Origin: Ceratodon purpureus
Taxonomy: Eukaryota > Streptophyta > Bryopsida > Pseudoditrichales > Ditrichaceae
Direction: 5' to 3'
Assembly: GCA_014871385.1 (NCBI GenBank)
Contig: CM026426.1
Location: forward strand, 62,597,599-62,661,598
DNA length: 64,000 bases
Shown here: piece after piece, positions 45,361 through 56,293 of the stretch
How positions within the stretch are numbered: position 1 is the stretch's first letter
Layout: each line of letters begins with the position of its first letter
Notes under the pieces: model-generated
Database searches by the model: none
Told to the model about the DNA's origin: nothing
The model's input: only the letters and a program-made list of their open reading frames with translations
Program-made: the position numbers and the translations under genes

Positions 45361-46200
45361 TTTTTGACCATTATGGATTCCTTGAAAGGAGACATAATCT
45401 TGTGTACGGATGCTAGTGGTTTAGTTATTGGTGCAATTTTGATGCAAGATAAATAGATAATTGCATATGAATCTCATAAATTGAATTCTGCTGAGTTAAA
45501 TTATCCAGTACATTAGAAGAAATTACTCGTGGTGATCCATTCTTTGGAGGTTTGGAGACATTATTTACTAGGAGTAAAATTTAAGGTAGAAATGGATCAT
45601 CAATCTTTAAAATATTCATCAACCCAATTAAATTTGAGTAGAAGGCACTGTAGGTGGATTGAATTGTTACAAGAGTTTGGTTTTGACATAAAACTTGTTA
45701 AAGGTAAAGAAAAAGTGGTTGTTGATGATCTTTCTAGAAGACTACTAGCAGATGTTATCTCATGTTTGAGTCATTCTTTGAGTTACTCTAATGATGTTTT
45801 GTTTAAAATTTTCTTTGAGAGTCTATTTAAAGAAGCTAGGACTGTAGACAAAATTGATAAGTTTAAGTTTTTTTATTTGAAAAATGAAGTTCTATATTAA
45901 AATGGAAGATACTGTATTTCCAAAATGGAAGATTATAGACTCAACATCATAAATAATCTTCATGATATCCCTATAACAGGCCATCTAGGTTTTTAAAAGA
46001 CCTATATGACTATCATGTGTTATTATCACTGGGTAGAAATGAAAAAAGATGTCAATGACTATGTTGATAGATGTTTGAAATGTCAAGTCTTTAAGTCAAA
46101 ACAAGTGAAGAGCTGTAGATTGTTGCAACCTCTTAGTGTCTCTAATTTAAAATTTGAATCAATCAGTATGGATTTTACTATTGGATTGCCTAAGATTTGA
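45361..46200 (+). pseudogene. Chromovirus RNase H and integrase zinc domain
   Basis: RNase H parts: 'LCTDASGLVIGAILMQDK' (about 45400-45450), 'HYLLGVKFKVEMDHQSLKY' (45550-45610), 'GFDIKLVKGKEKVVVDDLSR' (45680-45740). Integrase start: 'GHLG' (about 45980) and 'YVDRCLKCQVFK' (46060-46095), then 'SISMDFTIGLPKI' with the first catalytic Asp. Several stops. Confidence 0.75.
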
Positions 46201-46961
46201 AGTTATTGTAACGGAAACACAATACTTGTGGATTAACTAACCAAAAGTGCTCATTTTATTTCTACAATTTCTATTGTATTTGGTTATGGATTAGCTGATT
46301 TATTTATGAATTGTTTCTTGATTACGATGGAATTCCACATGAGATTATAAGTACTAAAGATTGTAAGTTTGTGAGTGACTTTTGGAGTACATTTTTTAAA
46401 TTGTGTGGGACCAATATTAAGTTGAGTATTGCATATCATCTAGAAAGTGATGGACAAACTGAAAGAACAAATAGGATGTTTGATGGTTAGTTGAGGATGT
46501 GTGTTAGTAAGAGACAACATTTATGAGACCAGTGGTTGCATATGATTGGGCTTGCTAACAATAATCACATTCATACTAATATAGGAGTAAATCCATTCTT
46601 TGTTTTATATGGTCAAAAATATAGGGCTCCCATTTCACTCTCTACTCCTAGAGTTGAAAGTATTAATGACATGGTTAGAGAGATGAATGAATTTAGAGAG
46701 TTGACAAAGTTGGCTATGAAGAGTGCTCAAGATAGAGCTAAACATTATGGTGATAGAAAAAGATTTTTTGTGAATTTGAAGTGGGGCTTAAAGTATTTTC
46801 AAAGGTAGCTCCAAAGAGACTTGGACTTAAACTTGGTAAGTTAATTCAGTTAACACTTGAGTTTTGTGGTCCTTTTTAAATTGTGAAGAGAATAGCACAA
46901 GTTGCTTATAAATTGAGGTTTTCTAGAAGATTGGCATATACATGATGTATTTCATGAAAGT
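46201..46961 (+). pseudogene. Chromovirus integrase core
   Basis: Remnants include 'SDGQTERTNRMF' near 46448-46484, where the catalytic Glu is retained, and 'NPFFVLYGQKYRAPIS' (46590-46637), the conserved post-core block. Split by stops. Confidence 0.7.
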
Positions 46962-47210
46962 TTGTTGAGAAAGTATGTATCTGATCCTAGTTATATTTTG
47001 CTTGATCTTCCAAAAGCTGCTTCTGAGGGAGAACTACTTGGTCAATCAGAGAAGATTTTGACGATCAAGAATCAACATCTAAGGAATGAGACATCTTGTA
47101 GATTCTATGTGAAGTGGAAGGATTATTCGGAAGAAGGAGGTTCTTGGGAGAGAGAAGTTGATTTAAGAAGGGATTATCTTGACTTTGTCCTTCAAAACAA
47201 TGGCTTTTGA
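46962..47210 (+). pseudogene. Chromovirus chromodomain (integrase C-terminus)
   Basis: 'EKILTIKNQHLRNETSCRFY' followed by 'VKWKDYSEEGGSWEREVDLR' is a clear chromodomain (VKWK.Y...SWE signature). Such domains steer integration toward heterochromatin marks. This part is open over 82 codons and is the best preserved part of the element. Confidence 0.8.
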
Positions 47211-47560
47211 TAGAAGGGAAGATTATAAGGTATCAAAAGATGGTGGTTGAATAAATGAAATCTTTTAATCACATGAGGTAGTGTGTAAGCAAAAGACAAG
47301 ATGGATTAAACAACTCCAAGTTGAGGATGGATGAATACAAAACAAACAACTCTGGATTGATAACATGTGCATTGGAGATAGACAGCTCCATGTTGAGTAC
47401 ATTAGCATTAGACCATTCCAGATTGAGAACATGTGCACTGGAGTTATTCAAATTTATATATAGCGCACTGGGAACATGTGTACTTGAATTACACAATTAA
47501 AGATGAGGTGAACTAGAATTAGACTATTTCGCCGTATTTAGAAATAGCTTTACTGTAGTA

Positions 47561-48460
47561 AAGGATTGTGTGAATAGTCAAAGTGCTCACTTTTATCTTT
47601 TTATTCAAAAATTTATTAGTTTAGTAAGATTTTACATTTTTTATATTAAAAATGACCAAAACTAGATTAGTTTGACTTTTAAATACTAATCATCATATTT
47701 TTAGTTATTTCCTTCAAAATCTCTAAGTTTTAGTTCTCTTATTTTCCTTTAGCATTTCTTTCCCTTCCTTTTCTAAATTCCAATTTCTCTTTTGATTTTG
47801 ATTTTTCATCTTTCTACTTCTTCCTTAGAATTTGTTTTCCATTTTTCGTTTATTTTTTTTTCTTCTTCTTAATTTTCTCATTATTCCTCTTTTAATTTTT
47901 TAATTTTTAGTTGCCCCAAAAAACTGAAAGAACTCAAGGCGGCTGCATTAATGCAGCCACTACAATTTATGGATAGGCGCGCAAGTCAAGATGAGCTACA
48001 CTCGTGAAGCAGAAAAGTTAATTTAGAAAAATAAGAAATTGACACAATGAGGATGCTAGTCTAGAACCAGAGAAGTTGAGGTGGTTTAAGATAGGATAAT
48101 TTAGTAGGGGATTTTAGTAATTACTAGTAGTTGCCAAATTACTGATTTTATTTTAAAGGTTTAGGAATTTTTCTATTGAAAAATCTAAATCTTACCTAAA
48201 TGTCACATTAGTATCACTCAAGGGGTATAGTTAGTCACTACATGAGTTTAGGAAAAGGAAGATAATAGTGGGGTAACCTTTGAAGCTTTAGGAAAAATTG
48301 GTGAGTTACTATGAGAGAATAGAGAGCTGGCTTAGTGGTGTGAATTGGAGGATAAGCTGCGAAAATATGGGGTTGACTTTTTGAGCAAGATGATGGGCAT
48401 GTGTTGGCATAATGGACATGTAAGCATGGGCATGGTATGAAAATGAAACTCGGCTTAGGC
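47561..48460. other. Intergenic, no gene seen
   Basis: A/T- and pyrimidine-rich. It holds a perfect 18-bp palindrome GGCTGCATTAATGCAGCC at 47941-47958. No coding frame is supported. Confidence 0.5.
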
Positions 48461-48463
48461 TAA

Positions 48464-48489
48464 GAGCATCCACATCCCTGCTCCAAATG
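48464..48489 (+). repeat. Left TIR of the PIF/Harbinger element
   Basis: Begins GAGCATCCACATCCCTGCTC and is preceded by TAA. It differs from the right TIR only at position 12 (T against C). Confidence 0.92.
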
Positions 48490-48689
48490 CAGGGCCGGGA
48501 TGCCCTATTGCGGGCCCGGGCTGTTTTGCCTCCCCCACCGGGAGCGACTAAACGGTCATCTTCCTCGCGGGCTTGCTAGAAAACGATGGGGACTCGCCAG
48601 TTTGATGTACTCAGGCTTGTTTTCGCGAGTCCCCTTTTCACACCCCCAACACTTATTTTGTGCTAATTTTGCCTTGATCCGGTTGCAAA

Positions 48690-49384
48690 TTGGCGCAGGA
48701 CTCCATGGCTGCTCGTGGTCGTGGAATGTCGGCGGGTAATCGTCGAGAGCGCACAGGCGAGGGAAAAGCATATTTGAGGATCACGAGGAAGGGGTTTACC
48801 GAGGTATGCCAAGGCCGCGACAGGAGGGACCGATGGCAGCTCAAGGTCGCAGTGGGCGAGGCCGTGGAGTAGGGGGGGATCGCTGTGCGTATCAACAGCA
48901 AGGCCACGACGACCATACTCCGCACGCTCCAGGCAGCTGGGCACCCCGATGTGTCGATGGAGGCGGATCTGCAGAGGACGGCCAGGAGGGAGGTGATGCC
49001 GACGGATATCACGAGGGCGGCCTTCACCAAAGTTTGCCGAGGTAGACAAGAGACCAAACGACGCCGGGGCGACGTCGGAGCGTGCGGGGCCGTCGAGCAG
49101 CAAGAAGCAATGTGAACCACGAGGTAGAGCTCGACCTCGACCACAGCTAGGAAGAAGCAGATGTCGACTGGGGAGTTGGGAGCGATGCCCACCACAGTGC
49201 TTCTCAGGTGCGTGATCCCAACGAAATAGGGTTTAGGGGTTTTCGTAGAGACGCTGAATGCAATGAGGTTGGTTGGGGTCATGGTCGGGGCCGTGGGCGT
49301 GGTTATGTTTGCATACCTAAAGGGAAAAATTTTGTTCCTAAGGAAGAGCGCCAATTGACACGAAGTGTCTTGGCCATTTCTTAA
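48690..49384 (+). pseudogene. GC-rich 5' part of Harbinger ORF1, unresolved
   Basis: Fragmentary Gly/Arg-rich reading frames (for example 'MAARGRGMSAGNRRER' from 48704) run up to the Myb/SANT region. They lie in several frames and I could not join them, so the ORF1 start is not assigned. Confidence 0.35.
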
Positions 49385-50273
49385 GACCCAATTTGTGGTA
49401 ATCAGCAAAAGGGTTCTGCATTTTGGGAACGCATTTGCACACACTATGATCAGCGTAGGCCGGGGGGTACGAGAGGGGCTCGTTCACTGGAATCAAAATT
49501 GGGTGCAATCAAACATGATGTGGGAAAGTTTATTGGATGTTACGATCAAGTGAAACGGCTGAATAAAAGTGGTTTTAAGGAGTCTAATTTTGTGCGTATG
49601 ACTAGAGAGTTGTATCGAACTAAGTCTTAGAAAAACTCTGATTTTGCTTATGAACATTGTTGGGATTTAGTCAAAGATTTCTGACGATGGGCAGATGGTG
49701 TTAGCACCTTGCGACAATCACCACCACTAAAGAGAGTTTCGGGTTCTACTAACGATGGTACTCACAGCTCTGAGCTCCCTACTCAGAATTCTATGACTGC
49801 AGCTGACCCTACAGGTGAGGCAAGCACGAAGACCAGGTTCAATGAGCGGCATGGTGGCACCAAAGCGGCCAAAGAAACACAACACTTGCAGAAAGTGGGA
49901 GAAAAGACGGCCCTGGTGCAGGCTAAAGCCGCTGAAATGATGGCTGAGGCAACCCTGCGGAAGGCAGCAAGCTTGGAGTACCACAACATGCTTCTGCTAT
50001 TCTCCGCTCCAATGGAGATTCTGAGCACACCAGAGGCCCACAAATACATCACGTTGCTCAGACAGGAGGAATTGGATAAGTTGCGGCGTCGGAGGGCGGA
50101 TGTAGCAGCTTTGGAGTTGCGGGAGCAAGAACGTCGAGATGCTAATGCCGCAAGAGAAAGTGAAGAGGGCGCTGCGAGGGCCCGGGAAGATCAGGAGACC
50201 TTGCGGAAAATAGAACAGGCTAGACAAAATTTCAGTGATCAGGCTGGGCTCAGGACGATCAACACGATGTGAG
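49385..50273 (+). pseudogene. Harbinger ORF1: Myb/SANT-like DNA-binding partner protein
   Basis: One frame encodes the plant PIF-associated ORF1 pattern: 'DPICGNQQKGSAFWERICTH' (49385-49444), 'GARSLESKLGAIKHDVGKFI', 'QVKRLNKSG' and 'FAYEHCWDLVKDF', the last with stops at about 49628 (TAG) and 49681 (TGA). Further on is 'GGTKAAKETQHLQKV', as in the NAM-associated C-terminal domain, then a Glu/Arg-rich helical tail ending at TGA 50271-50273. In related elements this protein binds the ends and recruits the transposase to DNA. Stop codons make this copy inactive. The copia lies 22 bp after its stop. Confidence 0.8.
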
Positions 50274-50295
50274 CGAGGGGGCCAATCGAGAAGAC

Positions 50296-50488
50296 TGTTG
50301 ACATTTTTCAGTTAACACCACTTTCATCCACCACTCCTCATCCCTGTAGATAACCAACCTCGTACTGGTTAGTCAGATTACGGCTGCGTTAATTTTAGAA
50401 TTAGGACAATGTATAAATTGATGTGTCTCTCTGGACACTCTCTCTCAATTCGATTTAATACATCGCTGCATCTGCAGCAATTTCATCA
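50296..50488 (+). repeat. 5' LTR of the copia element
   Basis: TGTTGACA...CATCA, 193 bp. A TATAAAT box (about 50411) lies in the second half and would serve as the element promoter. Confidence 0.97.
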
Positions 50489-50500
50489 TGGTATCAGAGC
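50489..50500 (+). other. tRNA-iMet primer-binding site
   Basis: TGGTATCAGAGC directly abuts the 5' LTR; it is the classic complement of the plant initiator tRNA-Met 3' end. Confidence 0.95.
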
Positions 50501-50594
50501 ATCAACTCTTTTAGCTAGGATCCTTATCCGCCCTCCATTCTACTTTCTATTCTTTCTCTCTCCCCTCCTTATCATTCTATCCTATCTTGTCAGT

Positions 50595-51640
50595 ATGGAA
50601 TCTGCTCTTTCAGGCAGAGAGATTCCTGAGACAACAAAGCTTCAGGGTGCCTCAAACTACGCAATTTGGGCGTATAAGATCCGGACCTTATTACAAGGAG
50701 AGAAGCTATGGCATGTGGTCTCACCTGCTGCACAACCCAGCTCCCCTGCGTCTTCATCCGGGACTGCCACTTCCGAGGCCTCTGGCGAAGTTGAATCCAC
50801 ACCGACGGGAGCACGCACCACCGCCCCTGCATCGACAGTGGCATTGCCTGCAGCTACTCCTGCTACCGCACCCAACCTCGAGGATCAGAAATACAAGGCA
50901 ACCAGGATCATCATTCCTACTGTAAGAGACTCGATTCTACCTCATGTTATGAATATGACTGACCCTAAGAGAATATGGATAAAGCTAAGAGACTTATACG
51001 AGTCTAGCTCCATGAATCAACGCCTTAGTCTAAAATCTCAACTCTACAGTCTCAAGATGACTGAAAAAACTAGTTTAGAGTCTCACCTTGCGTCGATTAG
51101 AACTCTGGTTGGACAGCTTGCCAATATCGGGGTCCTTATCCCTTATGAGGAGTTGGTAGATAGGGTCTTAACTAGTCTACCGTCCAGCTGGAATGTCTTT
51201 CGGCAGATGATCTCTGGCAGAGAATGATCTCCCACATTTGACGAGCTTGAGAGCCTGCTTCTGCAAGAAGACGGCGTTAGAACCAGAGACCGAGAACGCG
51301 ACGACGGAGAGGTTGACATCCTATTTGCAGGACAAGACCGAGGTGAAAGGAACTTCTCGCGACGAGCCTTCAATCCAAGAAACAGGGGGAGAAGTTTCAA
51401 CACTTACCGTGCGGGACATACATCAACCGGTCCACGACCTGGCACATTCCATTCAGGACAGCGGTTCTCTCAAGGCATTCGCCCCCCATTTCGCTCTGGT
51501 CCCACCCGGGACTCAAGTGAAAACTCGAGTTTCTGCCACGTTTGTAGTAGTCCCTACCACTGGGCAGACAAGTGCGAAGTCAGAATCCTTAGAGAGAAGA
51601 TTCGGGAGCTTGAATTAAGCTCAGCTTCCAGCGCTCCTCG
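50595..51640 (+). pseudogene. Copia gag (internal TGA)
   Basis: The ATG at 50595 opens 'MESALSGREIPETTKLQGAS' and the copia gag pattern 'NYAIWAYKIRTLLQG', 'IWIKLRDLYESSSMNQRLSL', 'VDRVLTSLPSSW'. A TGA at 51225-51227 stops the frame, but the same frame continues with 'PTFDELESLLLQED' and a CCHC zinc knuckle CHVCSSPYHWADKC (about 51533-51574). The frame is lost near 51630-51660. Gag would form the particle and bind RNA. Confidence 0.85.
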
Positions 51641-52017
51641 ATGGCGGCCCTTGCCATTTCGGGAAAGGGAAGTGCCACAGTACAAAACAATAATGCAATT
51701 GACAGTGTTTACTACGTACCTGGTATGGTGAAAAACCTCTTGTTTGTAGGTAGATTTGCCGATTCTGGATACTTCAGTCTGTTTGGACCACGACATTGCT
51801 GGATCTTCTCCGCAACCGCCCCGCATCGAGTTCTCTACACAGGAGCAGACAATTCGGTAATAGTCTCAACAGACTTGACACTTCTATCACAAAAAACCGA
51901 CAACAACTAGCAAGCAACCACCCAATCAACATTGCTAGCACAGACACCACAAGACTATGGCACAAGCGAGCAGCTCACCTTAATTTTCAGTCTCTCTACA
52001 AGCTGTCACTCTAAGAG
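51641..52017 (+). pseudogene. Copia pre-integrase region; protease active site absent
   Basis: Reads 'SVYYVPGMVKNLLFVGRFAD' and 'RHCWIFS', normal for sequence downstream of the copia protease, then in another frame 'TTRLWHKRAAHLNFQSLYKL' (GAG-pre-integrase), closed by TAA at 52012-52014. Between the gag knuckle and this block there is room for only some 25-30 residues, and no D-S/T-G protease motif is found. An internal deletion is inferred. Confidence 0.75.
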
Positions 52018-53832
52018 ATGGCAACAGGCATACCGCAACTTCCGCTTCTGCGTCCCGACTGTGAAGCTTGTATTCTCGGTAAACACCATCGGCACCCCAT
52101 TCCAAAGGTTAGCCTTACACCTACATCAAGGATACTTGAATTAGTCCATTCAGACCTCTGTGGGCCTCTCCCTACATCAGGCCTCTGTGGGCCTCTATCA
52201 GGCTCACGTTACATTCTGACATTCATAGATGATTATTCTAGGCACTCCTGGGTTTATTTCTTGAACCGAAAGAGTGAAACTTTTGACACATTCAAACAGT
52301 TCAAAATCATGGTGGAAAAAGAGACAGGTCAGAAACTTTCCTGCTTACGTACTGATCGTGGAGGCGAGTATCAGTCTCTGGAGTTTATCCATTTCTGCAA
52401 ACAACTCGGCATTAGAAGACATCTTACAGCAGCTAGGACTCCACATCAAAATGGGATATCAGAAAGAAAAAACCGCTACCTATGCGAAACAATGAGGACC
52501 CTACTGTTCAGTTCGAACCTTCCAACTTACCTCTGGGAAGAAGCAGTGTTCACCGCCAACTACATCACGAACAGAGTACCTCACCGCGCCCTGCACAAGG
52601 TCACCCTTATTCAGCTTTATACCAAGCAGGTACCAAATCTCTCTCACTTAAGAGTTTTTGGTTGTACTGCCTTCATCCACCTGCAGAATACGAAGAAGTT
52701 AGAACCTAAAGCGATCAAAACCATTTTGGTCGGATATGACATGCAATCTAAAGCATACAGATGCTTTGATTACAATTCTAGAAAAATTATTATTTCCAGA
52801 GATGTTCACTTCTTAGAATCACAAGTAGGAATTCCGAACCAGAAAGACATACCATCACCTGACGATGACATCCTCAGGCAATTCTTGGAGCAGAATTCCC
52901 TCACTCCCAAACGTGTGACAGCCCCCATAGCAACCCCATCACAACCTGCGCAAGAAACAATACATATCCAACCTCAGCCTACACCCCATCTAGAAAATTC
53001 CCATAGTGATTTAGAGTCACCACAGCCAATCGCTGAAGAAATATCTCCCACGAGAAACCCAAATCTACTACACATTCCCCCTAGACGATCTTCTAGGTTT
53101 AGAAAACAATCTGTCAGGTTAGACGACTACATACTTACCGTTTCTCCAGATGATTTAGATATCACCATGTCACAAACCCTGCAAGACTTACCATCAGACA
53201 ATATTGGGTTAGAAGAGGCGCTGCTTAACCCTAACTGGAAAGCTGCTATGATAGACGAACTGGAATCCATCAAGAAAAATGAAACATGGAAATTAGTTCC
53301 TTTACCTCCAGGAAAGAAACCAATTACCGCAAGGTGGGTATATAAAACCAAACCTGGAATTAATGGTCTTCCCCCTAGACACAAAGCGCAACTAGTAGCC
53401 AGGGGATATGAACAAAAACTCGGAATCGACTTTGATGAAGTCTTCGCCCCGGTGGTCAAATGGTCAACGATCAGATCCTTGGCAGCAACAGCTGCGAGCA
53501 AAGGCCACCAGATCCACCATCTTGACGTAAAAACAGCTTTCTTGTACGGTCACTTGAAGGAGGAAGTCTTCATGGAGCAGCCTCCCGGATTTGTTAAACC
53601 TGGACAGGAACACCTTGTGTGCAAGTTAGAAAAATCATTATATGGTTTAAAACAATCCCCCCGCATGTGGTACAAAAGAATAGATAAATTTCTGCGATCA
53701 ATAGGAATGACCCGCAGCAACAGCGACTACAACCTATATCACATAGGGACAGGTGACAACAAAACCATCTTAGTAGTCTATGTTGATGATCTTTTTGTCA
53801 CAGGGGGGATGAGACAAATATTCTCTGGTTGA
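52015..53832 (+). pseudogene. Copia integrase and reverse transcriptase, first part
   Basis: Zinc-binding end 'CEACILGKHHRHP'. Integrase core with all three acidic residues: 'LVHSDLCGP', 'LRTDRGGEYQS', 'HQNGISERKN'. RT: 'NPNWKAAMIDELESIKKNET', 'KARLVARGYEQ'-type block as 'HKAQLVARGYEQKLGIDFDE', 'HHLDVKTAFLYGHLKEEVFM' (motif A), 'QPPGFV', 'LYGLKQSPRMWY', 'VYVDDLFVTG' (motif C, YVDD). A duplicated 'LCGPL' near 52160-52205 is an extra 7-residue repeat. The frame is lost at a run of six G (53802-53807). Confidence 0.9.
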
Positions 53833-54800
53833 AACAGAAATTAAAAGCCGAATTTGATATCACAGACCTAAGACTGGTTACTAAGTACCTCGGCATCCAG
53901 TTTATAACCTCACCCCATGGGATCTTTCTAACACAACACCAATACGCTATGGACATGTTAATTGAATTCGGCTTTGAGAATTCAAGAACTGAGCATGTTC
54001 CCCTACCAGCTGGACTTACTCTATCTACAAATATGAACTCCGAACCAGCAGATCAACACGACTATTGCAGAAAAGTGGGAAAACTTATCTTCCTCACGAC
54101 AACGCCCCCCGACTTATCCTTCGCCGTAAGCTCAGTCTCAAGGTTTATGTTAAAGCCTCAACTTCCTCATCTAGAGGCAGTTCATCATATTCTAAGGTAT
54201 GTCCACAAAACAGCTGATTTCGGTCTCCTGTATAAGAGAGACCATACCACACAGATACATGGTTATTCTGACGCAGACTGGGCCTCTTGTCCTGAGAGTC
54301 GAAGATCAACAAGTGGCTACTGCTTCCTCATGTCTGGTGCTGCGATTACCTGGCAATCGAAACGCCAACCTACAGTGGCAAAATCATCCACGGAGTCAGA
54401 GTATATGAGCCTGTCAAGTGCAGCAGCCGAAGCTACTTGGTTACGACGACTACTCATAGAAACAGGTGTACTTTTCTCTACCAAGACTCCTCCTATTCAT
54501 CTAACCTCAGACAATTTAGAAATTAGATCAAACCTAACATCCTCTACCCCAACCATCCACTGTGACAATCAGTCAGCCATAAAACTAGCAAAAAATCCAG
54601 TCTTTCACGCTCGCACCAAGCACATAGAAGTACATCATCACTTCGTTAGGGAAAAGATAGAATCCGGTGAAGTAAAATTGGATTATATTTCCACAGATTC
54701 ACAAACTGCGGACATCTTTACAAAAAATTTGGCTAGGCAGAAGTTCGAACTCCACAGGTCACAGCTGGGGCTTACCAGCTTGTCCATATTTTCCCCCTAA
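53808..54800 (+). pseudogene. Copia RT end and RNase H
   Basis: Continues the RT in the next frame ('LKQKLKAEFDITDLRLVTKY', 'LGIQF'), then RNase H: 'IHGYSDADWASCPESRRSTS', 'GYCFLMSGAAITWQSKRQPT', 'SSTESEYMSLSSAAAEATWL', 'IHCDNQSAIKLAKNPVFHAR', 'TKHIEVHHHFVRE'. All RNase H acidic positions appear present. Ends at TAA 54798-54800. One base more or fewer in the six-G run would join it to the preceding part. Confidence 0.9.
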
Positions 54801-55782
54801 GCCTTTACTCCTTACTCTATACTCCGCTGCCTAAGACTGCTCAGCCTCTGCTTACTGCTCCTCAAGATAACGTACTGCGTCACTATACACCTGAAAACCC
54901 TTGAACTCAGCACCTGAGAAATACTAGACTACTGCCTCACACTCCTTCCAACTAGTATACAATCCTGGTCTCGCTCCCTTCCTAACAACATAGAATTTCT
55001 TTCCTTGCATTCCTCGAGTAGACTTCTTAAATTCAGCAACAAGCGCAGGGCACGGATCGAACCAGAAGGGGTCACAATTTGGACAGATACCCTTGGGTGG
55101 CGTAGCACGAGCGATTCAGTGAGGATCAGCTGTATGCTCTATCTCCTGCTTCACCTCCCGAAGTTCACCACCTGACTCAAACATTCCAACCACAGTACTT
55201 AGTCTCACGCCTAAACCCAAATTTCCCGAGCTCTTTATCCTCCCCACATACCAAACAGATCAAATGTAAAGCCCTAACCATAGAATTAGACGTACCCAGT
55301 CATTAAAACCTCAAACACAAGCCTTAGACCCTTTAAAAAGACAACCCAATAGCGGAAACCTCTGAAGACAAGCAATGACTCACAAACCCTAGAACTTACA
55401 CAAAACCCTTACCTTGACGTCCATCGACTCCAACCGCATTGTCACACTCACGTCTCCGACGAATCACTGCAGCATCGACAGTCTCGAACAAGGACACGAA
55501 GACCTGCTTGAGAAGGAAGACGATCGCCCGAAGACACGCCCAGGCCGCATCACTCTGCAACACGGCAACATCGCTCAGCAACCACTTCTACAGATGACAC
55601 ACGATAACAAATCACAACACTACAGCTCCGACTTGCTCACCAGAGTCGCCCTGTTGTCCATCGCAGCTGTACGCGAGCCTTCTTCTCCGAACGTGTGTAC
55701 AAGTGGGTATCCTTGTAGAAACTTACAAGTGTATGTATATAAAAATGAATTAGGGATACGAGCTTATCAGCTCGCGAGGGGG
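54801..55782 (+). other. Copia 3' untranslated region, about 980 bp
   Basis: Long for a copia 3' region. No domain is recognised in the short frames (for example 55414-55788). It ends in the purine tract GCGAGGGGG next to the 3' LTR. Confidence 0.6.
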
Positions 55783-55975
55783 TGTTGACATTTTTCAGTT
55801 AACACCACTTTCATCCACCACTCCTCATCCCTGTAGATAACCAACCTCGTACTGGTTAGTCAGATTACGGCTGCGTTAATTTTAGAATTAGGACAATGTA
55901 TAAATTGATGTGTCTCTCTGGACACTCTCTCTCAATTCGATTTAATACATCGCTGCATCTGCAGCAATTTCATCA
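55783..55975 (+). repeat. 3' LTR of the copia element
   Basis: 193 bp, identical to 50296-50488 by direct comparison, followed by the AAGAC duplication. Confidence 0.97.
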
Positions 55976-55980
55976 AAGAC

Positions 55981-56293
55981 TTGGGGCTGCCTGGACGGAA
56001 GTAGTCGACCTAGGCGAGTCCAACGATGAGGTATCAACAGATGATGCCTTCCCGAATCTCCTCTTGTTCTTATTTCGTAATCATTTTTCATCTTCGTGTT
56101 TAGAGTTGTCATGATGTTTGTGGTGATCACTGTGTTGATGGTGTCGGTGTTGGGTGCCACAAATGCCCACATATACCAACATGATGATCACCACGATGAT
56201 CAGCACGACCATCACCATGTCGATGAACGCGAAGACCCACTCCCCAACAGCCGTGCCGGTGTTTGTGTTGATGGCTGTGTCGATGGTATCGGT
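55981..56293. other. Harbinger interior after the copia
   Basis: No gene. From 56100 on it is rich in GATCATC/GTTGATGGT words related to the hairpins that follow, so the repeat family extends leftward in degenerate form. Confidence 0.5.

Larger units (their letters stand above)
42594..47560 (+). mobile_element. Ty3/gypsy chromovirus, heavily decayed
   Basis: Order on the + strand: gag zinc knuckle (about 43400), protease (43540-43755), RT (44307-45343), RNase H (45361-45760), integrase (45900-46700), chromodomain (46962-47210). Stops and frameshifts occur every few hundred bases. Flanking segments 42594-42800 and 47261-47480 share diverged sequence (CACATG..GTAG..TGTAAGC, then ATTAGACCA.TC.AGATTGAGAACAT) and are taken as old LTRs; exact ends are unclear. 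A GC-rich foldback lies at 43895-44294. Confidence 0.85.
50296..55975 (+). mobile_element. Ty1/copia LTR retrotransposon, structurally complete
   Basis: 193-bp LTRs at both ends, identical by direct reading. Perfect 5-bp target duplications AAGAC (50291-50295, 55976-55980). tRNA-iMet primer-binding site, gag, integrase before RT, and RNase H last, which is copia order. Identical LTRs indicate very recent insertion, yet the coding region is broken in at least four places, so it was probably copied with proteins from another element. Confidence 0.97.

Noticed and set aside
52015..54800. Programmed frameshift at the six-G run in copia RT
   Set aside because: It splits a catalytic enzyme in mid-domain, where copia elements have one frame; mutation or sequencing error is simpler.
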